From Mercenaria mercenaria (lineage: Eukaryota; Mollusca; Bivalvia; Venerida; Veneridae), in the NCBI RefSeq assembly GCF_021730395.1, contig NC_069379.1:26448501-26512500 (forward strand): a DNA stretch of 64,000 nt. Reading direction: 5' to 3'. Below are positions 34,986 to 45,489 of this stretch, one piece after another; position 1 is the first letter of the stretch, and each line of letters starts with the position of its first letter. Position numbers and translations under genes: made by a program. The notes beneath the pieces were generated by a model. That model saw nothing but the letters and a program-made list of their open reading frames with translations, was not told the DNA's origin and searched no databases.

Positions 34986-35659
34986 AAAATGTTAATCACT
35001 ATGTTTGCTTTTGTTTGATTTTAAGTCATAAAGATACATGAGATCATATGACAAAGCAAAGGAGGAAGACCAGATGCCCACCAACAGTCAGTGAAGCATA
35101 ATTGAAGTTGTAAGTACGCTTAAATGAGAGGAGAAGAAGCTTTGTCTTGTACATCCAATTAAACAAATCGACAAGAGTGTTATTGCCAAGTTATTTGAAT
35201 TGCTTTTAATTTTTGATACAACTGTGTTTTAAAAGTGTCTCCTGGTAAACGTCAGCTTCAAAAATGACTTTGAAGCAATTTCGTACGTCCACAAGTTCAC
35301 ATTCATGTAGTAAATATAGGATATTTATTTGTTTGCAGTATGATTCTCTAATATATGTTCACCGATAAGGAAGACAAATTAATATTCAGTCTTCTTGATT
35401 ATATTAAAATTGTATGTCTTATCAGTGAAGATATATTCCGATATCTCGCTGAAAACGAAACAAAATTTCTTTTTATTTTATACTTACATATTCAAGTGAG
35501 ACCCATACCGATACTTCACGACAAAACGGATTTATTTAGGCTATTATGTTACATATGATGCCTCAGTTTAACACCATTTTCACTTATGTACATTGATATC
35601 GAGTATTGGTGATAAGGTCCGTGAAATCTACACTGCGCCATTATGTTTATAAAAAACAA

Positions 35660-37559
35660 ATACAAAATACAAGATAAAAGAAACTTTATTTTGAGTCGGT
35701 CTTATAAACGTATAACATTAGCATTATGCTATTTTCCGACTAAGACAATAAAGCAATAAAAAAACCTGTAACTAAAAGATATTTTAAGTTAAGATTATAC
35801 ATTTAAGACATTTAAGACATGGTTAAAACAAACATGACTAGCAATAAGCAGGATAATAATATGACATATGTCAATACATTTAAGACAAAAGGAATAAAAA
35901 GAATATCAAAAGGCTAGCGAGCATGCTGACTAGCTGTACCTGACAATCAAAAGCTGACAAACAAACAAAAGCTGAAACAGAAAAATAAGAATTCAAATAA
36001 AAAGAAACTAGAAAGCAAGCAATACGAGAGCATACATCAAACATACTGTAACTAACCTAATAAACTCCTTGTAGTTCTCTACTTGGCGTATATTGTTTGG
36101 TAGGCTGTTCTAGACCTGTGTCGCCTCAAACCGAAAGGATCTCTTACCGAAGCTGGTGGTTCTTACGTTCGGGAATTCAACTGTATTGGTATACCTACAA
36201 GAATATTTTGAGTTTTTAAAAGTTACTAAGTCATGTAAATATGGTGGAGATAAATTATAAAGACATTTAAAAGTTTCAATTGCTTAAGTTCTTAATCTTC
36301 CAAGGTGTAATGTTGGCATGTTTACTCTAGAAGTTCGTTGTATGAGGACTCGAAATCATTATACACAATCCTCAAGGCTCTATGTTGTAATTTTTCTGAT
36401 TTATCTGTAGAAATGCAAACTACTGGGAAATAATTAAAAGTAGATTTAACAAAATACTTATATATGTAAGTAGTTTGCACTCAAAATTAAAAAAAATTGC
36501 TTAGTCTTAGTATTACATTTAATTGATTAGCGGCTTTTTGACGCATTTTTTTTATCTTGTGATCGAAATTTAGGCTGTAATCTAAATCTATTCCTAATAA
36601 ATTTACTGATTCTTCAAAAATAATATTATTACTTCCTATAGTGACAGTTGATAATTTAGGACGTGTGTTTTTACCTATAGCTATAGCTTGGAACTTTTCT
36701 GGATTTGCTTGCATTTGATTAAAATCGAACCATTTTATTAATTTTTCACTGTCTTGTTCTGAGGTAGTTTTTAAAATGTCTAGGTCTGGATGGTTGAAAG
36801 AAAGGGTAATGTCATCAGCGTAATTTTAGAGTTTTGATGTTTCAACAAAATAAAATATGTCAATAAAGATGTTGAATATTAGCAGTCCTAGTATTGAGCT
36901 TTGGGGAACGCCTTTAATGGTCTCGAGCCAGGAGCTGTAGTTTTGGCCTATTTTCACTCTTTGTTTCCTATTTTAAGGTAACTGTTTATCAGAGAGCATG
37001 TTTCATGTGAGAGGCCATAAGCTTCTAGTTTGTTATAATGAGGTCATGTGGGAGGCAGTCGAAGACCTTGGACAGATCCATAAGTATGGCTGCTACATAC
37101 TCATTTCTATCCAAGGCCTCCTTCCAGTCCTCCACAAGACGTAGGAGAGTTGTTTGGCAACCATAATTTCTTCGAAAGGCACTAAGAAAATCATGAAATA
37201 TTTGTTCGAAATGCTCACTTAACTGTTCATTAATAACCTTTTCAAAAATGTTTGACATTGTCGGAAGAATACTTACAGGGCAGTAGTTTTTAAGAGTAAA
37301 CAGGTCATTTTTTTAAAAAAATTGGTGTAACCTGGGCTGCCTTAAGACTATTTGGGAAATTATTAGTTATTATCATTGTATTTACTATGATACTGATGGG
37401 TGTTGAAATTATATTTGCTGAGTACTTTAGTATTTTAGGTGGTATTGTGTCGTATCCAGTAGCATTTTTTGGCTCAACAACTTTTAAAAATTGTTCGATT
37501 TTCTCTGGTTTTAAATTAAAGTTAACCGGGTTGGGGATGTTTTTCTTTTTATATATTTC
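35660..37559 (-). mobile_element. LINE (jockey/CR1-like), RT half and 3' end
   Basis: Minus-strand reading gives RT blocks in order: VVEPKNATGYDTIPPKILKY, MSNIFEKVINEQLSEHFEQI, FLSAFRRNYGCQTTLLRLVE, AAILMDLSKVFDCLPHDLI, and then KFQAIAIGKNTRP and ESVNLLGIDLDYSLNFDHKI. A C-terminal piece like FGKRSFRFEATQV...SLPNNIRQVENYKEF lies near 36,200-36,070. AATAAA occurs near the 3' end. Several frame breaks make it dead. The 5' continuation lies at 41,388-41,965, beyond an inserted element. Confidence 0.85.
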
Positions 37560-37564
37560 TTGAA

Positions 37565-38015
37565 CACAGGGGAGGAACTGTTACACGAGGCTCGGTTGTG
37601 GAGGATATCATGTTACAGATTTAGGATGCTACTGTTACAGTATTCCTGGATAACGTTACAGCATTCGGAGGATAATAATCGCTGGCGGTGTTTTGTTTGC
37701 CAAAGAGCTGTTAAAGATTTATCTCATTTTTTTCAAAAATAAAAGCTGTATTTTTAGATCAGTGGTAGGTATGTCATTTGAGACATGGCTTAACATACGA
37801 AACACAGTATATAGATGTATATCCAGCATTTAATAACAAAATTCGAAATTTTGATAAAAAATTATCATAAAGAAATTGATTTTGTGCTCATTGCATCGAT
37901 AAAACCTCCTGTAGGCATGCACGTATAATATGAGGTAGAAACAAATACTGTGGGTCTAATTTTTCGCGGTTTTATAAAATGTTACAGTTGAGCAGGATAT
38001 GTTACAGTTTAAACA
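37565..38015 (+). repeat. Left terminal inverted repeat
   Basis: Pairs with 40,920-41,387 over most of its length: ggaggatatcatgttacaga, cctggataacgttacagcat and gtctaatttttcg.ggtttt occur in both. Roughly 85-90% similar by eye, so the insertion is not recent. Confidence 0.85.
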
Positions 38016-38609
38016 TTTTAATTGAAAGCTGGTGTTCTATACCCAATGTATATGATACCATAATCACCAATTCGCATTGAATCGTCGTTTGTACTTTAAT
38101 CGGCTGATCCTTTATAAATAATACCTGTTTAGGCTATCAAGCAACCGGTATGACCCAGCTTCAGAAGAGGGTTACTATCTCACTTGGCATAATTATTTAT
38201 GTAGCTTTTGAATAAAATGATCGCCAGTTCCTGTCGCCAAAATGAAAAAAATATTTGCCATTTAAAAAAAATAATCGCAAATGGCGATAATGGTGACTGA
38301 CAGCGTGAGCCCTGGCTCTGCAATGCGTGTCTTTAAAAACAATTTCAATTACAAATATGCTTAAAAGAAAATATCCTCTCGGAATCGGTTGGAGAACTTA
38401 AGAAATTAATTGTCTTTTCTAAAGAAAATTCGTACATGTGCAATAAAACTTGATTTCAAATAACAAAAGATACTTTTTTTTTGTAAAAGCATGTAAACGT
38501 ATTTACTATTGGAATAACCACCGAATCAATGTCTGCTTGCAGGCGCATAGCTGCCTACACGCAGATATGCAGCTGCGTAATGAAGATCTGGCAAACATGC
38601 ACAACCAAA

Positions 38610-39894
38610 CAGAGTTGTTAATAATTACTTGCAAAGTAATGCATTAAATTAGCATTACTTAGAAAAAATTGGCATTAAATTAGCATTAGCATTACTCATT
38701 TTTGTCAAAATAATGCATTAAATTAGCATTACATAGGGTGCATTAACATTAGCATTAGCATTACTTTTTGTGAATCATTGCATGTTATAATCGAATCACT
38801 ATTTGTTTGTTGTTTGTTTTTCATTTAATCATTTTAGTTGTTTATTTCATAGCAGCAACACATGACAATCATTTGTAATGAGTCAAATCTACCAACTAAG
38901 GACTATATATAATTTGTATGAAATACTTGACATGATCCAACAGCACCATAAGAAACACAGCATTTAAATTCTTCAGTATTTTTGTATCTGTCTATGTCTC
39001 CAGTGCTTGATATTGTTAATGTATTATAGTTTATCATTGTTGCATTTTATGAACATGAGCTGCTCAAAGATTTGAGCGTTTAGTCTGCTTTACAGTATTT
39101 ACCTAAGTAATCTATAGTTAAATACATGCATGACTTTCTTATATTATATCTGAATTTTTCTTTTACCATTACCATTACTTTATAAAAGACACTTATGTTG
39201 AAAGTCAAGTACCTGTTTAATGACTCCCTAACAGCCTAATTTGACATGACATGTAAAAGCTAGCTGCCTTAAGGTCTTTAACATCACTATCAGTGGCATA
39301 CTGTTAATTGATAAAAAGGTGTTTAAAGATAACAATAGATTCTGTTTGATATTTTGGTTGACAAAACTAATTATGTCACACTTTAATTGTTATTATGAAT
39401 TTGCGCTTTGGAGCTGTCCCAGATTTTAAATGTATAGTTCAATGCATTAATTTGCATTAGATACACTGTGAATGTTATTGAAAATTTAATTGGTTACAAA
39501 CAAACAGTGTTAGTGTTTTAAGTAAAATTGTATGTTCAAAAATGTTTCATAACTAGATAGCCCATATATGATTGAAATTTTATCAGTATTTAGGCAGAAT
39601 ATTGTGCATACCTGAACATTTGGATTGTGTTTTATGTCCTTCAGATTGAGGTTTGTGGTATATCTCTGGATCTGATCTGGTTCACACCAAGTTAACTTGA
39701 ACCTTGGATTTCCATTGATACAGAAAATAATGCCGAAGTAATGCTAAGCATTAGCATTAGCATTACTAACTTTGGCATTAAATTAGCATTATTTGTAATG
39801 CTAAAATTGTGGCATTAATCATTACTTGGCATTATTTGAAAAAAATAATGCATAATTAATGCATTAGCATTAGCATTAGCATTACGACAACCCT
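38610..39894. mobile_element. Non-autonomous hAT element (1,285 bp)
   Basis: The ends CAGAGTTGTTAATAATTACT and, inverted, CAGGGTTGTCGTAATGCTAA are hAT-type. The 8-bp target duplication CAACCAAA is perfect (38602-38609 and 39895-39902), diagnostic of hAT. Both subterminal parts are packed with GCATTAGCATTAGCATTAC and GCATTAAATTAGCATTA repeats, probably transposase-binding sites. No transposase frame is present. It lies inside the 3.8-kb inverted-repeat element. Confidence 0.9.
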
Positions 39895-40010
39895 GCAACC
39901 AAATTGGCTAATCTGAAGCACATTAAGGAGCCTATATCATTTAAGAGGATGTCACACTCAACTCATTGTTAAAATGTCTAAATGTGTCAGGATTTTCATC
40001 TAAAACTGTA

Positions 40011-40040
40011 TGTGTCTTTGTCTTTGTCTTTGTCTTTGTA
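40011..40040. repeat. (TCTTTG)n short tandem repeat
   Basis: Four to five TCTTTG units in a row. Confidence 0.8.
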
Positions 40041-40919
40041 TGTATGCCGGTGTAAAGGGGTTTTTTTCAGGACTGTGCGCCATTCGAAGCATGTCTCAGG
40101 GCTGTAATGTCCACTATCTGGCTTTGTGTTCATGCTAGTAGGAGCAAATTAAATTCGGGTTGTTCAAAAATTAGAAGTTACTTAATAACCATAGTAACTC
40201 GCTATCGTCTTAAATTTGAACGAAAGTAATCTATGTAAATATAGATAAAGAAACAATTAGAGCATTTTCGATATCGATCAGCGATATGTCTGTTGATTTA
40301 TTTTGAGGCTATAACAAAAGTCTGCGCTTTTTAACAACCGATGTTTTTAGAGATGTTCAATTGATAGGTTAATTTGCATGGAAAAAGGATAGGAGATTTG
40401 CTCTGCATAACATGGATTATCAGCTGTTGAAATCTTAGGTTTTTCATCATAAACTTCTGATCTAGGATCCTCATTGCTTGAATCAAAGAAGTATAAAATA
40501 CAAAGAAAGATATTTTATTTGTATAGCTCTTTGCTTGAATCAATGTCTGGAAATAGCTGTTTTTAAACATGTTAAGTTGGTATATTAACGCGTTTGATTT
40601 TATGAACTGGACTGTCAGTAGTGTATTTTAATTGAATCTGAATTCTATTTAACTCTTCATCATATGTGATTCTTGACATATCACAACCGACATCTTCTCC
40701 TGTTAGGTTGAATGTTCTAGTTAATTTCTTTCCTTTGTTTTTAAACGTTGTTACAGAAACTTTATTCTTTGGATGCCTCTCTAGTACATGCCTAACTGCT
40801 TCAGATTACGAAATAAATGTTGTATGGCAGTATTCATATTTAACAACAGAATCCTGAAGAAGAAAAATGTATCCTCCTAAATCTGTAACACATTCAGAAA
40901 TAGCACCCAAGAACTGTAA

Positions 40920-41387
40920 CATATCCTGCTAAACTGTAATATTTTATAAAACCACGAAAAATTAGACCCACACACATTTTTCTACCTGATATTATAAGTG
41001 CATGCTTGAAGACGGTTTTTATCAATTCAAATGAGCATAAAATACGGTTGAAATATCTTTTAATCCATTTCTTTTTGATAATTTTCTATCAAATTTTCAA
41101 ATTTTGTCATAAAACGCTTGATAGATATCAATATAGTGTTTCGCATGTTAAAATAGAAAAAGTGGAAACTCCACGCCATGTCTCAAATGACGTACAATCC
41201 ATTGATCTGGAAATACAATTTTTATTTTTGCCAAAAAAAAGAGATAAATCTTTACCATTTCCCTGGACAGCGATTATCATCGTCCGAATGCTGTAACGTT
41301 ATCCAGGAATACTGTAACAGTAGGTTCCTAAATCTGTAACATGATATCCTCCACAACCGAGTCTCGTGTAATAGTTCCTCCCCCGTG
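40920..41387 (-). repeat. Right terminal inverted repeat
   Basis: Reverse complement of the left end. A further gttacag-rich part toward 40,865 may extend it. Confidence 0.85.
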
Positions 41388-41965
41388 TTGAATGCTTCTA
41401 TGACTATGGTCTGTATTCAGGTTTGACTGTATACCTATGGGTTTTTTTTGCAATGTTTACGTAGAAATCATTGAATGATTCATATACTTCAGGTTGATCT
41501 GGTACAAGTGTGTCGTTTTCCTTTATAATTATATCGCAACTATTTTTGTTTATGGATTTCTTTGATAGGAAATGTTTGACTGTAGGCCAAAAGTCTTTGG
41601 TCCGCCGCCGCACCTTTCCTGAAAGTAGACTTTTATTGAATATCTTTTTATAGCTGTTTTACGGTTTCTTAATTTCCTGTAGTTTTCCCTCCCATTCCCT
41701 TGTGCTTTTGGTTTTTAAGAATCTATTATGTGCCTGACGTGTATTATATATAATTTTTCTGTATTGTGAGTTCATATATGATGGTGCGTCTTTTTGGGGG
41801 TATTTTTTTATAGGTGCGTGTTCATTTAATATGTCTACGAACATAGTGTTGTGTGCCCAAAATATATCATCTAAAACATGTGCAACATGAAATGGAACTT
41901 GAGATAGATCATCATTAAAGGCTGTTTCATCAAAAGTTTTGTAACTACGAAATATAACTTTTTGT
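41388..41965 (-). mobile_element. 5' part of the interrupted LINE (linker between EN and RT)
   Basis: Minus-strand reading: FRSYKTFDETAFNDDLSQVP, then FVDILNEHAPIKKYPQKDAP and YESFNDFYVNIAKK. This is the stretch between endonuclease and RT of the same LINE whose RT half lies at 35,660-37,559. The copy is truncated at about 41,965 (no endonuclease here). A few frame breaks are present. Confidence 0.85.
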
Positions 41966-42179
41966 TATCCGCGGCCAAAAGTGGCAAGTTTCAATAGTTA
42001 AAAATGCATATTTACAACTTTTAAGGCCATTGCCGCCAGTTCTTTGAATGACCGGGAGATTGCTTTGTTTACAAAAACACATGTTGAAGTTCAGTTTAAA
42101 AAAAAAAACAGCCCTAAAATCTGTAAACAACTGCTGAATTAAATATAATCATGGATTCCATAGCAATAGCTAAGACATT

Positions 42180-42500
42180 TCATTCTATAAATGCTTTTGT
42201 CTGTTAAAACACTCTTACGCTATATACTATATGCTAGAATGACGTCACGTTAACATGCTGTGACGTCAATGTTTTTGCTGTAACCAAGAAAAAGCACTAC
42301 TATATTTTATCTACTGTTTTAGATTAAAGGTGTTAGAATCGAAATAATTTATAGAAAAACAGTGTTTTAACATTATTTAAACACTCGGGTGGTAGTATGT
42401 AGTAAAAATAATTTCACTCGGGCTGCGTGGAATTATTACACCCGACTTATAACCGCCCATCGTGCATACACAGTGTTAAAACACTCTCTTGCTATAATTA
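42180..42500. repeat. Probable MITE-like dispersed repeat
   Basis: Contains gttaaaacactc at both ends, gtgttttaacattattt inside, and a CRE-like tgacgtcac / tgacgtcaa pair near 42,240-42,270. Borders are not resolved. Confidence 0.4.
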
Positions 42501-42735
42501 TTTCTTAGATATAGGTGCTGCATAATATGACAAATTCAGTGGCGCGTAATTGGGATGGAACACAACTGAACTTGACGTATATGCTGGCATATTAGTAAGG
42601 TTGAGTTTATGTCTTGTGATAATTATTTTAGATATTTTTTCTGACGAAAAAGAGAAATTCGGCGCTGTGAGTGATAAAGAGAAATATCTCACTGATGATT
42701 CTCAGTGTTTCACCAGTTTGCATATTAAGGTTAAT

Positions 42736-42864
42736 AATATCTGTCATGTGTTTACGAATCGGATAGAAATATGCGTCCCGAGGGAAAGCCTCATTACTGC
42801 CCAATGCGCAGGTGGCCGAGGGACGGATATTTCTATCCGATACGTAAACACATGACTGATATTT
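42736..42864. repeat. Fold-back element
   Basis: The arms pair around ctgtcatgtgtttacg / cgtaaacacatgactg and ggatagaaatatgcgtccc / ggacggatatttctatcc. The centre is about 40 bases. The frame at 42,550-42,855 runs through it and is not a gene. Confidence 0.8.
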
Positions 42865-42869
42865 TTACT

Positions 42870-44095
42870 TGCATATCGTATACATGCTGGCATTTTACTC
42901 TGGCATATAATTTTTATTGCATACAGTATTGTACAAATGACAGGTAGAAATACAAACGTAGCACTCTTTCTTTTAAGAGAATGAACACAAAGCGCGGGAA
43001 ATTAACGTCCGTAAGCAGAAGTGACATCATGATGTTTTGCGTCACGCACAATAACAAAGTTCCACTTAAGTTTTATCGTTTGTAGCGTAGCGCTATGTTC
43101 TAACGGTAAACTAACGTATTTTGAATCGAGAAATATACTATAAGGAACGGAGAGAAACTATCAAGGTACCTGCCGTTTTCGTATTTTACATAAACAATAA
43201 ATTATCAGTGCACGAACCATTAGTTGTCATTAACAGCACAAGAGTCATTTGGAATGGGTTTTGCCGGCATGGGTTAAGTCGCCGGAAACGCCAGTCCGGT
43301 GTGCGAAAAAAATTCTGATATTAAAGTGTCTGCTAAATCCCTATACAAAAAGCGTCTGTCAAATGTTCCGCGATATTTTACAGCTATAATATTTTATTAA
43401 TATGTGTATAGGTTGGCGTGGCACTAATAAAAAATGTTCTTTCCCGCTGTATCCATTAGGCGCGCAAAATCCAACTTATTATATATACCGAAAAGAATGA
43501 ACTTGCACGCAAAAAGTGATATTTGGTATTATACAAAATCACCGTGTCCGAAGTTTTAAATGAAGTATGAATAATTTCATTTCAGTTGAGAACAATCACA
43601 CACATGCACTGAGCACCACTACAATCCGACAACTCTACATTTAAAATCTCATTCAGAATAAACAGTTACATTATGTCTGTATTTACTATATTCTTCATTT
43701 CCTTTAGATTAAATCGGCAGCTGTTCGTCACCCAGAAATATCCGCTCAGTCAACAAGCAATCTATCCATAAAGTTCCAGCCATGTTATCATGAGAATGAC
43801 TTTACCACTAAGAAGCAGTTCGGTTATGTTTTTGACCCTGTCCATGTTCATGTGGTAAAACTAACGTAATTAGTAAATAGGTACAACTTGTCCGTGTAAT
43901 AACAAAACAGATACGTTTTGAATATGAGGTAAAATAACCCGATGCATATGAGAAATAATTGCAACATTCTATAGGAAAACTCCACTAAAATATTTTTTAA
44001 AGTGAATGTAGCATCGCCATTATTTTATGCTACAGAATTTTTCATAAGTAAAGCCAAATATTTTCATGACAATTTTATATTGCAATACAGTAAAA
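42870..44095. other. No gene recognised
   Basis: AT-rich sequence. A GC-richer patch at 43,240-43,310 (cgccggaaacgccagtccgg) holds a short palindrome cgccgg/ccgg but no clear element. Confidence 0.4.
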
Positions 44096-44099
44096 TTTC

Positions 44100-45145
44100 A
44101 GTCTTCTAATTCAATCCTTGAAGGCATTTTCATAGTCTTTTCTAGGTATACTATGAAGACAGTGGAATATTGCAGAACCGAGGTGTTCGCGCTGCACAAA
44201 TTTTCGACCAGAAAGGTATTTTTTGAGCCTTGGGAACAAAAAGAAGTCACCCGGGGCATGGTCAGACAAATAAGGAGGGTGAGGTAGCACAAAAACCTTT
44301 TCCTGCTTCAGAAAGTCTTGTACAATAGACGCCTTGTGCGATGATGCATTGTTATGTAGCAATCTGACATTGGCCAAACCAGTTGCTGATCTTCGATTTT
44401 TGAAATATTTCTTTAGTTTTCGAAGAACTTTAGTCTTGTAAAACTTCGCATTTACAGATTTGCCTTTAGGTACAGCAGCCTGAATGCCAGGACCATGAGT
44501 TGTGAAGAATATGGCATACATTACCTTCTTGACACTCATGGTCCGCTTTGCAATGCACGGTATTTTGCCAGACTTTCTTGTCCATATTTTGTTCTAAATC
44601 TTTCGTTTGGGCTCAAAAAGGTGAACCCATGTCTCGTCACCAGTGACAACATTTGCGAAAGACCGTGCATTGTAATTTGGAAACTGTTTAAGCAACAATT
44701 TTGCGCATTGCACGCGTGCCTATTTCTGCTAATCTGTCAACAGATGAGGAATCCATCTAGCACAGATCTTTCTCATTTTCAAATTACGTTTCAGAATTGT
44801 ATGAGCTGCTCCTAATGAGATGCCAACCATACTAGCTATTTGCCAAGCGGTGTATCTTGCATCAGTAGCAACTATTTCTTTCACTCTAACAAACGTCTTG
44901 GCAGACGTTGCTGTTTTTGGCCGACGGCCATGTGGTTCATCTTCTGTTGAAACTAACCTACATTAGAATTCCTTAAACCAACGAATAACTGTCGAAAAAG
45001 ACATTTCATTATGCCAATAAACAGAGCATATTTCATCAAAAATGTCTTTACACCCTATGCCAAGAATACAACGATTCTTAATATAGGACCGTATTTCAAC
45101 GGCGTACGCTGACCTTCTTCCAACCATTTCTGTATTAGTATACAC
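44100..45145 (-). mobile_element. Decayed mariner-type transposon
   Basis: Minus-strand pieces match a mariner transposase from N to C terminus: SFSTVIRWFKEF (helix-turn-helix), ASMVGISLGAAHTILKRNLK, VTGDETWVHLFEPKRK (first catalytic Asp), VRLLHNNASSHKA (second motif, where HDN has become HNN), and PPYLSDHAPGDFFLFPRLKK (third Asp). At least four stops interrupt the frame. Terminal inverted repeats could not be found. An old, dead copy. Confidence 0.85.
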
Positions 45146-45225
45146 GAGTAGGCAATGTTTAGCGAGCGATAGACACAGCTAAAGTGAATGAATTTTAATG
45201 GATGTGGCATCAATGTAAAACTAAC

Positions 45226-45489
45226 ATGTTTATCTACCCAATAACCTTAATTTCCTCGTGATTATCGCATTATTGAGCGAGATAACGTTCTAGAAAATGC
45301 ATTCATATTTGAACAATCCTCGTATTCAAAATAGACGTATATTCGCCGCAGTTCAGAATTGTGCATGTTTATCTACCCAATAATCTTAATTTCCTCGTGA
45401 TTTCCGCATTATTGAGCAAGATAACGTTCTAGATGCATTCATATTTGAACAATCCTCGTATTCAAAATAGACGTATATTCACCACAGTT
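45226..45489. repeat. 137/126-bp tandem duplication
   Basis: 45,226-45,363 and 45,364-45,489 are near copies (gtttatctacccaataa, tcctcgtattcaaaatagac). Copy 1 ends cagttcagaattgtg and copy 2 runs straight into the hAT-like end CAGGGTTGTG. Confidence 0.85.

Larger units (their letters stand above)
37565..41387. mobile_element. 3.8-kb element with about 450-bp terminal inverted repeats
   Basis: The ends are long inverted repeats (about 37,565-38,015 and 40,920-41,387), beginning CAC(A/G)GGGGAGGAACT and rich in gttacag. A 5-bp target duplication TTGAA flanks it (37,560-37,564 and 41,388-41,392). Removing the element and one TTGAA restores an uninterrupted LINE frame across the site (RSIQEIYKKKNIPNP). 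No transposase frame is visible inside, so it is non-autonomous or decayed. The superfamily is open: 5-bp duplications with CAC ends occur in Transib/RAG-like elements, but TTGAA is not the usual GC-rich Transib target. Confidence 0.85.

Noticed and set aside
42550-42855. 101-residue plus-strand frame
   Set aside because: It runs through a fold-back element and shows no domain.
44066-44815. Plus-strand frames of 73 and 106 residues
   Set aside because: Antisense shadows of the decayed mariner transposase on the minus strand.
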